From contig NZ_JACHNC010000001.1 of assembly GCF_014205215.1 (NCBI RefSeq), forward strand, positions 67,001-131,000: DNA of 64,000 nucleotides. Reading direction: 5' to 3'. Numbering within the stretch: the stretch's first letter is position 1; each line of letters begins with the position of its first letter. The translations under genes and the position numbers were made by a program. The notes beneath the pieces are model-generated. The model was not told where the DNA came from. It did not search any database and worked only from the letters and a program-made list of their open reading frames with translations. Of this stretch, positions 16,577 to 26,187 are shown in pieces. This DNA is from Actinoplanes lobatus (GTDB lineage: Bacteria > Actinomycetota > Actinomycetes > Mycobacteriales > Micromonosporaceae).

Positions 16577-17647
16577 ATGTGGACCATGACGGTCGACTAC
16601 CGGGTGCGGCTGCGGTTCTCCGACGAATCGCAGGACGCGGCCACCCACACCAACCTCTCCGCCGTCCGTCTCGACGGGCGGGTGCTCTGGATCGCCGGGG
16701 ACGAGACCGCCACGATCGAGCGGCTGATCGCCGACGATCCGGCCAACCCCACCGAGTTCGGCGACGAGACCCGGTTCCGCCTCGCCGACTTCGTCGCCCT
16801 GCCCGGCGCGGACGCCGACGAGGAGGCCGACATCGAGGGGCTGGCCCGCAGCGGCCGGTTCCTCTGGGCGGTCGGCTCGCACAGCCTGCGCCGCAAGCAG
16901 ATCAAGGACCGGCACGAGGGCCCCAAGGCGCTGCGCCGGCTCGGCCGGGTCGAAGGACAGGCCAACCGCCAGGTCCTGGTCCGGCTGCCGATCGCCGACG
17001 TGGACGGGGTGCCCACTCCGGTCCGGGAGATCGAGTCCGGCGGGCAACGGCACCGGGCGGCGGCCCTGTCCGGCCGCGACGACCTGCGCCTGCTGTTGCA
17101 GGACGACGAGCACATCGGCCCGTTCCTGCCCATCCCGGGCAAGGACAACGGGCTGGACATCGAGGGCATCGCGGTCCGCGACGACCGGGTCTACCTGGGC
17201 CTGCGCGGTCCGGTGCTGCGCGGCTGGGCGTTCGTGCTGGAGCTGCGCCCCTACGTCACCCCCGACGACCCGGGCCGGCTGCGGCTGCACCGGTTCGACG
17301 ACGGGCGCCTCTACCGCAAGCACGTGCTCGACCTGGACGGCCTCGGCGTACGCGACCTGTGCCCGGCCGGCGACGACCTGCTGATCCTGGCCGGCCCCAC
17401 GATGGACCTGGACGGGCCGGTGCGCATCTACCGGTGGCACGACGCCTCCCGGGCCGAGACCCCCACCATCGTGCGGGACGACCAGATCACCCGCGAACTG
17501 GAGGTCACCTACGGCGAGGGCGACGACCACGCCGAGGGTCTGAGCATGCTCGGAACCGACCGGGTGCTGGTCGTCTACGACAGCCCCGCCCGGCACCGGC
17601 TCACCCCCGACGGCGCCGTGATCGCCGACGTGCTGCACCTGCCCTGA
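16577..17647 (+). CDS. DUF3616 domain protein
   Basis: A 356-residue protein of the DUF3616 family, which is predicted to fold as a beta-propeller-like repeat. Visible family blocks are THTNLSAVRLDGRVLWIAGDE, IEGLARSGRFLWAVGSHSLR, GLDIEGIAVRDDRVYLGLRG, GVRDLCPAGDDLLILAGPTM and DDHAEGLSMLG. These repeat an 'EG(L/I)A..(D/G)..(V/L)W/YLG' pattern. Function is unknown; no signal peptide is seen. ATG at 16577 has GGTGG 7 nt upstream; the ATG at 16586 is a weaker alternative. Confidence 0.8.
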   Translation: MWTMTVDYRVRLRFSDESQDAATHTNLSAVRLDGRVLWIAGDETATIERLIADDPANPTEFGDETRFRLADFVALPGADADEEADIEGLARSGRFLWAVGSHSLRRKQIKDRHEGPKALRRLGRVEGQANRQVLVRLPIADVDGVPTPVREIESGGQRHRAAALSGRDDLRLLLQDDEHIGPFLPIPGKDNGLDIEGIAVRDDRVYLGLRGPVLRGWAFVLELRPYVTPDDPGRLRLHRFDDGRLYRKHVLDLDGLGVRDLCPAGDDLLILAGPTMDLDGPVRIYRWHDASRAETPTIVRDDQITRELEVTYGEGDDHAEGLSMLGTDRVLVVYDSPARHRLTPDGAVIADVLHLP

Positions 17648-17769
17648 ACCCGGCGTGGGCGTCCACGGTCACGCTGCCGTGGCCGCCCACACGTGCCACG
17701 GCCTCGGCGATCCCCCACGCGGCGACCTCCGTGTGCGGCCACTTCGGCGTCGAGGCTCCTTTCGATCAC

Positions 17770-17935
17770 CCTGGGCGGATGGTCGCGGTGTTGCCGGCCA
17801 GGCTTCCGGGTTGCCCGCCCTCGGCCGTTGCGCCGGTCAGGCTGGGTGGGTGGTCGCGGTTTTGCTTCCCAGGCACCGGGGTTGCCCGCTCCCGGCCGTA
17901 GCGCCCGTCGCCCGGTGCGGGTGGTCGCGCTTGCA
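17770..17935 (+). repeat. 71-bp imperfect tandem repeat, left array
   Basis: GGTCGCG recurs at 17781, 17852 and 17923, exactly 71 bp apart. Each unit continues with a TTGC block and a (C)TCCCGGCCGT/CCTCGGCCGT block about 40 nt later. The unit is homologous, in reverse complement, to the array at 18843-18995. Confidence 0.75.
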
Positions 17936-18371
17936 CGAGGGTGGGCGCGCGCAGCGGCAGTGTCGCGGTCGCCTACGTGGCCTGTCGCCGCGATGGCCAC
18001 CCATGTGGCGGCCTTTCGTGCGCCTCCACCTCCGAAGCCAGCCCGGCCGCATCTCCGCGTGAGCCAGGAACCCGTTCACCGGCTCCCGTGGAAGATAGAG
18101 GTAGCCGGAAGAGCCTGTTTCTCGGTTGTGGGTGGCCACGATGTCGAGTCGCGCATTCGGATGGCTGTGGCGTCACCCCGGCTCACCGGCGATCTTGGGC
18201 GATAGTGGCCGTCGGGCCGATCTTGATTCCTGGTCGCTGCCCGGCGGTCAATCATCGCCCATGATCTATTTTCGCTGGAAGACCTTGGGTTACCTGATAC
18301 ATCCGGGAGTCTTCTTCTTGGCCGCCTACGGCCGAATCCGCAATCCCTCGCCAGCAGGACGCGCCACCCGG

Positions 18372-18423
18372 AGCGATCTTGAACGATTTACCACCGCCTT
18401 GGGTGGCAAATCGTTCAAGATCG
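18372..18423. other. Long hairpin at the centre of the gene-free region
   Basis: GCGATCTTGAACGATTT (18372-18388) pairs perfectly with its complement at 18407-18423. After one mismatch (18389/18406), CCACC pairs with GGTGG, leaving a 6-nt loop. It has no T-run on either side, and no gene ends within 700 bp upstream, so it does not look like a terminator. It may be part of a structured RNA or a protein-binding site. Confidence 0.8.
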
Positions 18424-18842
18424 CACAACAGCGGCGTGCAAAGCGGGCGAAACGGGCGCCTGTTTCCGGCGAAAGCCCCATTTTCGCCTAGTGCGGCGGA
18501 CGGCCCCCGATTCGGCGATTCGCCCGACCGGGCGCTTGACGTAGAACCGCGAACGCCCAAGAAAGAGACTCCCGGATGGCCGCAATGACGCAAGATCGCG
18601 CATTCGGTGACAATTACCCTAAATCTGCATCGATGCCTGCGGATGGCTTGTGCGGCCGACGGTGACCGGCCGAATCTCGCGGCGAAGGCGGGAAACACGC
18701 GAACAGGCGACTTGACATCCACCCCCGGCGACAACCGAGAAAGAGACTCCGGAACAGCACGGATATTCCACGCACCCCCACGGATCCAAGATTATGATTA
18801 CGGTGCGTGACTTCCGACGGGATTCCCGTGGCACGACCGGCG

Positions 18843-18995
18843 TCAAGCGCCACCACCCGCCTGGCGCGAGCGGCGTGACGGCCGGGAGCAGCGTCCAGGT
18901 TGCCTGGCGATCACCACCGCAACCACCCACCCAGCACGACCGGTATGACGGCCAGGAGCATGTCTGGCAAGCACCACCCACCCGGAGCGAGCGGC
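18843..18995 (-). repeat. 70-bp imperfect tandem repeat, right array (inverted relative to the left array)
   Basis: ACCACCC recurs at 18852, 18922 and 18973 (spacing 70, then a shortened 51). Read on the minus strand the units carry GGGTGGGTGGT followed by CTCC(C/T)GGCCGTCA, matching the left array at 17770-17935. Confidence 0.7.
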
Positions 18996-19170
18996 AGCAC
19001 ATGCGATGGTGTCCAACCGATCTCAGCCCGGCGGGGCAGCACAGGCCGCAGCGGGCAGCAAGCACGCGCCGACCGAACGGAACGGCCCCGAAAGGCAGGA
19101 CGAGGACACCCGTACAAAAGAAGGAACCGGAAGCGAAACGCGGGCCTCGACGGGGTCTAGCCTCGGGCGC

Positions 19171-19950
19171 ATGTCAGCTCCCCGGCTCGAGACCGATCCC
19201 ACCGGCGGCGGCTGGGAGCCGTCCCCCGACGGACGTCTCTGGATCAGCGCCGGCCCGCCGGAGCCCGGCTGGTGGCGGGTCCTGTACGAGCAGCACGAGC
19301 GCACCGGCCTGTGGCCGCTGCTGCTGGGCAGCCTCTCCGACCGCGAGCCGGACCGGCCGTGGCGCGATCCGGACGACCGCCAGCCGGGGCAGATCCGTTC
19401 CGCGCCGGGCGACCATTATCCCGGGGCGCTTCTGGGACGCTGGTGGTCATCGGTCGAGCCCGAGGAGGAGGACGGCGAGGAGGAGCTGATGGCGAGCATC
19501 GGCCCGTTCCGCGCCGGCTGGCCCGGCCTGGCCCGCCGTGGCCGGTTGCGGGCCGATCCCGGCGAGCGCGCATCCGAGATCGCCGGTCTGGTCTCGGCCA
19601 AGGGCTGGCTCAGCGTGCCACGGCTCGGCCTGATCCGCTCCGCCGGCGGCGCTGACGCGCTGACCGACGTGGCGTGGACCGGCCCGACCAACCACGAGAA
19701 CGACACCGCCAAGATCTCGTGCGTCCTGCGGAACTGGGAGGACCGTTTCGGCGTGCGTGTCGTGGCGGCCGATTTCGCCGGTCTGTATGTGAGTGTCGCC
19801 GCCCCGCCGCTCGACGAGGATCACGCGCTGGAGGTCGCCGCGGAGCATCACGCTTTCTGCCCCGACAACGTTCTGCAGGGTTGCGGCTCGCTGTGGGAGT
19901 ACGCGGCGTCGCTGGTCGGCGCCCCACTCTGGTCGTTCTGGTGGGACTGA
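19171..19950 (+). CDS. DUF4253 domain protein
   Basis: A 259-residue protein. The C-terminal 100 residues match DUF4253: VAWTGPTNHENDTAKISCVL, RNWEDRFGVRVVAADF, LYVSVAAPP, and AAEHHAFCPDNV near the end. The N-terminal part is rich in W, P and D and reads like a small immunity-type or SMI1-like protein, but that is only an impression. Function is unknown. ATG at 19171 gives the family length; the frame is open upstream without a ribosome binding site. The gene converges on pheT across a strong hairpin. Confidence 0.75.
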   Translation: MSAPRLETDPTGGGWEPSPDGRLWISAGPPEPGWWRVLYEQHERTGLWPLLLGSLSDREPDRPWRDPDDRQPGQIRSAPGDHYPGALLGRWWSSVEPEEEDGEEELMASIGPFRAGWPGLARRGRLRADPGERASEIAGLVSAKGWLSVPRLGLIRSAGGADALTDVAWTGPTNHENDTAKISCVLRNWEDRFGVRVVAADFAGLYVSVAAPPLDEDHALEVAAEHHAFCPDNVLQGCGSLWEYAASLVGAPLWSFWWD

Positions 19951-19964
19951 CCCGCGGAAAAGGT

Positions 19965-19996
19965 CCGGGCCGGCGGGGAGATCCCCACCGGCCCGG
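19965..19996. terminator. Bidirectional terminator between DUF4253 and pheT
   Basis: CCGGGCCGG (19965-19973) pairs with CCGGCCCGG (19988-19996), with an inner GGGGA/TCCCC. On the minus strand it is followed by CCTTTTCCG, which fits a pheT terminator. Confidence 0.75.
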
Positions 19997-20011
19997 CGTG
20001 AGCGGGGCGGA

Positions 20012-22489
20012 TCAGGCGCCGCGGAGGGTGGCTCCGAAGCGGGAGGCGGTCACGGCCACCGCGGCGTCGCGGGCCGTGATGGTCTCCTCCGAGGTGAGCG
20101 TGCGGTCGGTGGCGCGGAAGGTCAGCTTGTAGGCCAGCGACCGCTTGCCCTCGCCCAGCTGCGACGACTCGTAGACGTCGAACAGGGCGACCGACTCCAG
20201 CAGCGGGCCCGCGCCCTCGGTGAGAGCGGCCTGGACCTCGGCGGCCGGGACGGTGCGGTCCAGGATCAGGGCCACGTCGATCAGCGCCGGCGGGAAGGTG
20301 GAGATCTTCACCGCCTCGACGACCGGGGCGTCCGGCAGGGCGTCCAGGTCGATCTCCGCGGCCGACGTGCGCTTGGGCAGGTCGAGGGCCGCGAGGACGG
20401 CCGGGTGCAGCTCACCGGCGTGACCGACGACCGCGCCGTCGACCAGGATCTCGGCGCAGCGGCCGGGGTGCCAGGGCGCCTGCTCGCCCGCCCGTACCGT
20501 GACGAGGTCGTCCGGGACGCCCGCCGCGGAGAGCGCGACGCGCACCGCCTCGATGGCGTCCGCCCAGGTCGCGGCCCGGCCCTGACCCCACCATCCGGCC
20601 GGCTCGATGTCGCCGGCCAGGACCACGGCCAGGTGCCACGGCTGTTCGGGGACGATCGCGTTGGCGGCCGCCCACTCCGCGTTGGTGGGACGCCGGTCCA
20701 CGCCCAGCGTGGGCGGCGCGGTCGAGGTGAGGTGCGGCAGGAAGACCGTGCCGGCCTCGTAGAGCGCGACGTCCCGCCGGCCGCGGCCCAGGTTGCGCTT
20801 GAGCGTGCCGAGCAGCGGGCCGAGCAGGGTGGTCCGCAGCAGCGGCTCCTCCTCGGACAGCGGGTTGGTGAGCCGCACCGCGCTGCGCCGCGGGTCGGCC
20901 GCCGGCAGTCCGAGGGTGTCGGCCAGCCCGGGGCCGACGAACGGGTACGACAGCACCTCGACGTAACCGTTCTCGGCGAGCGCCCGGCCCACCGACCGGC
21001 GCCGTTTCTGCGCCGGGGTGAGCCCGTTGCTGCTGCCGGCCGGCGGCAGCACGCTGGGGATCTCGTTGTAGCCGCCGAGCCGCGCCACCTCCTCGATCAG
21101 GTCGATCGGGGCCACCAGGTCGGGCCGCCACGTCGGCGGTACGACGCTGAGCACCTCGTCACCGGTGACCTCGCAGCCGACCTTCCGCAGCAGGTCGGCG
21201 ATCTGCTCCGCCGAGTACGGCAGCCCGACGATCCGGCCCGGCGCGTCGGCGGGCAGGGTCAGCGCGACGGGCGCGGCCACGTGGTCGATGTCGAGGATCC
21301 GCTCGTCGGCGGTCCCGCCGGCGTGCTCGGTGAGGATCTGGACGGCCCGTTCCAGGGCGACCAGCGGCAGCGCCGGGTCGACGCCCCGCTCCCACCGCTT
21401 GGCGGCCTCGCTGAACAGCCTGTGCCGCCGCGCGGTCCGGCCGACCATGACCGGGTCCCAGTGCGCGGCCTCGAGGAGCACGTCGACCGTGCCCTCATGC
21501 CACTCGCTGGTCTCGCCGCCCATGACGGCGGCGAGCGAGATCGGCCCGGTCTCGTCGCAGATCACCATGTCCTCGGCGTCGAGCGAGCGCGCGACACCGT
21601 CCAGGGTGGTCAGCTTCTCCCCGGCCCGGGCGCGGCGCACGACGAGGCCGCCGTTGAGCCGGTTAAGGTCGAAGACGTGCATCGGCTGGCCGAGTTCGAG
21701 CATCAGGTAGTTGGTGATGTCGACGGGCAGCGAGATGGCGCGGATGCCGGCCGCGATGAGCCGCCGCTGCATCCACTCCGGCGACTGCGCGGCCGGGTCG
21801 ATGCCGCGGACCACACGGGCCGCGAACCGGTCACAGCCGACGGTGTCCTCGACGGCGATCGCCTGGGGCACGTCGGTGGTCGCACCCGGCGCGACAAGAA
21901 GACCCGGGTCGTCGAACGGCACACCGAAGTACGTGGACAGCTCCCGGGCGATGCCACGGACGCTCATCTCGTAGCCCCGGTCCGGGGTGATCTCCACCTC
22001 GATCAGCACGTCGTCCAGGCCGACCACGGCCCGCCCGTCGGCGCCCGGCCGAGCCGAGTCCGCGGGCAGCACGATGATGCCCGAGTGGTCACCGGACAGG
22101 CCCAGCTCGGCGGCGGAGCAGATCATGCCGTGCGAGTTGCGCCCGTACGTCTTCCGCGCCCCGATCTTGAACCCGCCCGGCAGTTCGCCACCCGGGAGGA
22201 TGACCACGACGAGGTCGCCCTCGGCGAAGTTCCGCGCCCCGCAGACGATCTCCTGCGGCGCGTCCCGGCCGATGTCGACCGTGCAGAACCGGATCGGCTT
22301 CTTGAAACCGGTCAGCTCCTCGACGGTCAGCACCCGGCCGACCACCAGGTCACCGAGGATCGTGCCGGCCTGGTCGACGATGGACTCGACCTCCATGCCG
22401 AGGTTGGTCAGCGCCGCGTCCAGCTCCGAAGCGGTGATCCCCGCGGGCAGCTCGACGTACTCGCGCAGCCACGACAGTGACGTCTTCAT
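20012..22489 (-). CDS. pheT: Phenylalanine-tRNA ligase, beta subunit
   Basis: The 825-residue beta chain of the heterotetrameric enzyme that charges tRNA-Phe. The N-terminus MKTSLSWLREYVELP is standard. A tRNA-binding (EMAP II-like) domain lies at about residues 40-150 (VGRVLTVEELTGF, IVCGARNFAEGDLVVVILPG). The B3/B4 editing domain follows (VARSLDAEDMVICDE, VMGGETSEWHEGT), then B5, and finally the FDX-ACB anticodon-binding domain near the end (ISTFPPALIDVALILD). Its start lies 4 nt after the pheS stop, so the two are co-transcribed and probably translationally coupled. Confidence 0.97.
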   Translation of the reverse strand: MKTSLSWLREYVELPAGITASELDAALTNLGMEVESIVDQAGTILGDLVVGRVLTVEELTGFKKPIRFCTVDIGRDAPQEIVCGARNFAEGDLVVVILPGGELPGGFKIGARKTYGRNSHGMICSAAELGLSGDHSGIIVLPADSARPGADGRAVVGLDDVLIEVEITPDRGYEMSVRGIARELSTYFGVPFDDPGLLVAPGATTDVPQAIAVEDTVGCDRFAARVVRGIDPAAQSPEWMQRRLIAAGIRAISLPVDITNYLMLELGQPMHVFDLNRLNGGLVVRRARAGEKLTTLDGVARSLDAEDMVICDETGPISLAAVMGGETSEWHEGTVDVLLEAAHWDPVMVGRTARRHRLFSEAAKRWERGVDPALPLVALERAVQILTEHAGGTADERILDIDHVAAPVALTLPADAPGRIVGLPYSAEQIADLLRKVGCEVTGDEVLSVVPPTWRPDLVAPIDLIEEVARLGGYNEIPSVLPPAGSSNGLTPAQKRRRSVGRALAENGYVEVLSYPFVGPGLADTLGLPAADPRRSAVRLTNPLSEEEPLLRTTLLGPLLGTLKRNLGRGRRDVALYEAGTVFLPHLTSTAPPTLGVDRRPTNAEWAAANAIVPEQPWHLAVVLAGDIEPAGWWGQGRAATWADAIEAVRVALSAAGVPDDLVTVRAGEQAPWHPGRCAEILVDGAVVGHAGELHPAVLAALDLPKRTSAAEIDLDALPDAPVVEAVKISTFPPALIDVALILDRTVPAAEVQAALTEGAGPLLESVALFDVYESSQLGEGKRSLAYKLTFRATDRTLTSEETITARDAAVAVTASRFGATLRGA

Positions 22490-22493
22490 CGCC

Positions 22494-23570
<1,077 letters not shown>

Positions 23571-23725
23571 CTAATACCGGATTTGCCATCGGGCAGTCTA
23601 CGGAGGCACGGCTGGGCCGCGGCCCGCCGGTCAGGGAGTGCGCGCAGAAGTGTCAGATCCCGCGCCCGCGACCAGCGGGCCGGATAAACGAAAGCCGGGG
23701 ACCTGACATGCCGCCCAGCATACGC

Positions 23726-24499
23726 TCAGCGCTGCGCGCGGGCCGAGGCATATAGACAGACGGCGGCGGCCGCGGCCAGGTTGAGGCTTTCGGCGCCGCC
23801 ATAGATGGGTACGCGTACCCGCCGGTCCGCCGCACTCAGCACGGAGGCGGGCAGCCCGTGCGCCTCGGAGCCGAACAGCCAGGCCGTCGGAAGTGCGAGC
23901 TGACCGCCGTCGAGCAGCGAGTCCACGTCGTCCTCGCCGGTGCCGCTGGTGGCGAGCACCTGGAGGCCGCTGTCCTGGAGCAGGTCCACGACACTCAGCG
24001 GGGACCGGACGACGTCGACGTGGAACAGCGAGCCGGCCGACGACCGTACAGTTTTGCCGTTGTAGGGGTCGACGGCGTCGCCGGCGAAGATGACCGCCCC
24101 GGCGCCCGCGGCATCCGCCGTGCGCAGCACGGTCCCGGCGTTGCCGGGGTCCCGGATCTCGGCGACCACCGCGACCAGCCGGGGGTTCTTGGCGAGGGCC
24201 TCGCCGATCGGCACGTCCGGCTGCTCGCAGACGGCGACCAGGCCCTGCGGATGCACGGTCTCGGCGAGCGCCGCCAGGGCGTCGTCGGTGACCGGCGACA
24301 GCTCCGGGGCCTGCGCGGCGAGGTCGGCGTACCGGTCCAGCGCGGCCGGCGTCCCGAACAGTTCGATCACCGCCCCCGCGGCCAGCGCCTCACGCACGGC
24401 CTGCGGACCTTCGGCCAGGAAGCGGCCGCTCTGATCGCGATCCTTACGGCGCTGGAGACGCCGGGCCGCGACGATTCTGGGGGTACGGGGTGTGAACAT
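23726..24499 (-). CDS. SpoU/TrmH-family 2'-O RNA methyltransferase (TsnR-like)
   Basis: A 257-residue enzyme of the SPOUT class. An N-terminal L30e-like RNA-binding part (VAARRLQRRKDRDQSGRFLA, EGPQAVREAL) is followed by the knotted SAM domain: motif 1 EIRDPGNAGTVLRTADAAG, motif 2 WLFGSEAHGLP, motif 3 VPIYGGAESLNLAAAAAVCL. These methylate 2'-OH groups of rRNA or tRNA. Its place between rplT and pheS is the one I recall for tsnR-type genes in other actinomycetes, which argues for 23S rRNA. ATG at 24499. It lies after the rplT terminator. Confidence 0.88.
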   Translation of the reverse strand: MFTPRTPRIVAARRLQRRKDRDQSGRFLAEGPQAVREALAAGAVIELFGTPAALDRYADLAAQAPELSPVTDDALAALAETVHPQGLVAVCEQPDVPIGEALAKNPRLVAVVAEIRDPGNAGTVLRTADAAGAGAVIFAGDAVDPYNGKTVRSSAGSLFHVDVVRSPLSVVDLLQDSGLQVLATSGTGEDDVDSLLDGGQLALPTAWLFGSEAHGLPASVLSAADRRVRVPIYGGAESLNLAAAAAVCLYASARAQR

Positions 24500-24512
24500 C
24501 CGCTCCGACCTG

Positions 24513-24547
24513 GGAAAAGGAGACGCCCCCCGGAAAAGGGGGGCGTC
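24513..24547 (-). terminator. Rho-independent terminator of infC-rpmI-rplT
   Basis: A perfect 10-bp stem, GACGCCCCCC (24522-24531) and GGGGGGCGTC (24538-24547), with a 6-nt loop. On the minus strand it is followed by TCCTTTTCC. It lies 24 nt past the rplT stop and overlaps no gene. Confidence 0.9.
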
Positions 24548-24570
24548 CCGAAAACGTGCTACGCGATAAC

Positions 24571-24963
24571 TCAGGCAGCCTGCGCGGCGGCGCCGCCGGT
24601 GCCCTCGGCCGCGACGGCCGCACGAGCGATCTCGACGATGGCCGCGAAGGCAGCCGCGTCGTTCACCGCGAGGTCGGCCAGGATCTTGCGGTCGACCTCG
24701 ACCTCGGCCAGCTTGAGGCCCTGGATCAGGCGGTTGTAGGTCATACCGTTCGACCGGGCCGCCGCGTTGATACGGGTGATCCACAGCTGGCGGAAGTCGC
24801 CCTTGCGGTCACGGCGGTCACGGTACGAGTACTGCATCGAGTGCAGCACCTGCTCCTTGGCCTTGCGGTACAGGCGGGAGCGCTGACCGCGGTAGCCGCT
24901 CGCGGTCTCGAGCAGGGTGCGGCGCTTCTTCTGGGCGTTTACCGCCCGCTTGACGCGTGCCAT
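24571..24963 (-). CDS. rplT: 50S ribosomal protein L20
   Basis: A 130-residue L20. The usual start [19 protein letters not shown] is followed by [18 protein letters not shown] and [20 protein letters not shown], the rRNA-binding core. It is needed for assembly of the large subunit. The C-terminus has a 10-residue Ala/Gly tail ([11 protein letters not shown]). It is the last gene of infC-rpmI-rplT and is followed by a terminator. Confidence 0.97.
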   Translation of the reverse strand: MARVKRAVNAQKKRRTLLETASGYRGQRSRLYRKAKEQVLHSMQYSYRDRRDRKGDFRQLWITRINAAARSNGMTYNRLIQGLKLAEVEVDRKILADLAVNDAAAFAAIVEIARAAVAAEGTGGAAAQAA

Positions 24964-25002
24964 TCTCAGTTACTCCTTACAGGGGTACGGGTCAGGCGCG
25001 CG

Positions 25003-25197
25003 TCAGCGGCCCAGAAGCTTCTTCACTCGCGCGGTGTCGGCCTTGGCCACAACGACCGTTCCGGTCATCCGGCGGGTGACGTGGGAGCTCTTGTGCTCCA
25101 GCAGGTGACGCTTGCCGGCCTGCTCGCGCACGATCTTGCCCTTGCCGGTGACCTTCACCCGCTTACCCATGCCGGTGTGGCTCTTCATCTTCGGCAC
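25003..25197 (-). CDS. rpmI: 50S ribosomal protein L35
   Basis: A 64-residue L35 with the standard sequence [20 protein letters not shown] near the start and [20 protein letters not shown] at the end. The start is GTG at 25197, giving the family N-terminus (M)PKMKSHTG, with AGAGG 7 nt upstream. The frame is open for 10 more codons upstream but the family begins here. The middle gene of infC-rpmI-rplT. Confidence 0.95.
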   Translation of the reverse strand: MPKMKSHTGMGKRVKVTGKGKIVREQAGKRHLLEHKSSHVTRRMTGTVVVAKADTARVKKLLGR

Positions 25198-25254
25198 TTG
25201 ACGCCTCTTTCTGATCTTTCCCCGCAACCGGGGGGTCGACGGGAAAAAGCTGGC

Positions 25255-25878
25255 TTATTCGACGGTGGTCTCAGCAGGAGCAGCGGCCGGCGCAGCGCCG
25301 TCATCCTCGCGCGGCTCACGGCCGGGCTTGGCGCCCGCCGCGGTGGCAGCAACGGCGGCGGCCTTGGTGGCCCGATGCGGGGCCAGCACCATGATCATGT
25401 TCCGGCCGTCCTGCTTCGGGCTGGCCTCCACGAAGCCCAGCTCCGAGATCTCCTCGCTGAGCCGGCGGAGAAGCCGGAAGCCCAGCTCGGGACGGCTCTG
25501 CTCACGACCACGGAACATGATCGTCACCTTGACCTTGTCGCCCGCCTTGAGGAACCGCACCACGTGACCCTTTTTGGTCTCGTAGTCGTGCGGGTCGATC
25601 TTCGGCCGCAGCTTCATTTCCTTGATGACGGTCTGCTGCTGGTTGCGCCGCGCTTCGCGGGCCTTGAGTGCGCTCTCGTACTTGAACTTGCCGAAGTCCA
25701 TGAGCTTGCACACCGGCGGCCGCGCCATCGGAGCAACCTCGACCAGATCCAGATCGACATCCGCGGCCAGCTGGAGAGCACGCTCGAGCGGCACGATGCC
25801 GACCTGCTCACCCTCCGGACCGACCAGACGGACCTCACGAGCCCGGATCTGTTCGTTCACGCGTGGTTCGACGCTGAT
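25255..25878 (-). CDS. infC: Translation initiation factor IF-3, apparent AUC start
   Basis: A protein of about 207 residues that binds the 30S subunit and checks start codons. The N-domain has [20 protein letters not shown] and [16 protein letters not shown], and the C-domain has [20 protein letters not shown] and [18 protein letters not shown]. The C-terminal 30 residues are an Ala/Pro/Glu tail. The first GTG (25860) lacks a ribosome binding site. The AUC at 25878 has AGGAGG 4 nt upstream and gives [12 protein letters not shown], matching the ISAEPRINDRIR-type N-terminus of actinobacterial IF-3. Rare AUU/AUC starts on infC are known to allow autoregulation, since IF-3 rejects them. Confidence 0.95.
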   Translation of the reverse strand: MSVEPRVNEQIRAREVRLVGPEGEQVGIVPLERALQLAADVDLDLVEVAPMARPPVCKLMDFGKFKYESALKAREARRNQQQTVIKEMKLRPKIDPHDYETKKGHVVRFLKAGDKVKVTIMFRGREQSRPELGFRLLRRLSEEISELGFVEASPKQDGRNMIMVLAPHRATKAAAVAATAAGAKPGREPREDDGAAPAAAPAETTVE

Positions 25879-26187
25879 GGGGCCTCCTCAGTTGATACCT
25901 CACCCGGCCGGCTGGGCCGGGTGCTGCCAATGTCGGTCGGCCCCGAGTGTCCCGCTGGCCGCGGGACGCCGGGAAAGCAGAAGGCCCCGCCTGCGTTCTC
26001 GAAAGAGCGCAGGCTGGGGCCCGCTCGACCGGTCATCGGCGCCCGAAAGGAGGACGCGCACCCGACAGGGATCAACCCCTGTCAGGGAGACCGGACCCGG
26101 CCACTGATGTGACTCGGGTGGGAACCAGCGGGCTCCTCTTTCGCGCCCCTGCACGAGCAAGGGCGTGGTCGACTGCCCGCAATCCTA
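25879..26187 (-). promoter_or_regulatory. infC leader with two hairpins and a candidate promoter
   Basis: This 309-bp stretch holds no gene. Going toward infC on the minus strand there is a candidate -10 element TAGGAT (26187-26182), a 7-bp stem GACAGGG/CCCTGTC (26064-26083), and a strong GGCCCC..CCTGCG hairpin (25983-26021, one bulge) followed by TTCTGCTTT. The last could be an attenuator. Leaders of infC-rpmI-rplT operons are regulated by L20 in other bacteria; whether this one is, is not shown. Confidence 0.5.

Larger units (their letters stand above)
17648..19170. other. Gene-free region of about 1.5 kb organised as a degenerate large inverted repeat
   Basis: No ORF here resembles a protein, and base composition is more A/T-rich than the flanks from about 18,190 to 18,800. 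Copies of a roughly 70-bp repeat lie at both ends in opposite orientation (17,770-17,935 and 18,843-18,995). Inside them are four copies of a 50-bp element with CCGGGAGTCTCTTTCTTGG-like sequence. Two are on the plus strand (near 18,113 and 18,302) and two on the minus strand (near 18,570 and 18,755). A 52-nt hairpin lies near the centre (18,372-18,423), and the octamer CGATCTTG occurs five times. Confidence 0.7.

Noticed and set aside
18126..18491. 121-codon plus-strand ORF in the gene-free region
   Set aside because: It spans the hairpin and several repeat copies, has no recognisable domain and no ribosome binding site; it looks like chance open frame.
18705..18760. Promoter at TTGACA (18714) in the repeat copy
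   Set aside because: No acceptable -10 at 16-18 bp and no gene downstream within 400 bp that needs it; it is part of the repeated element.
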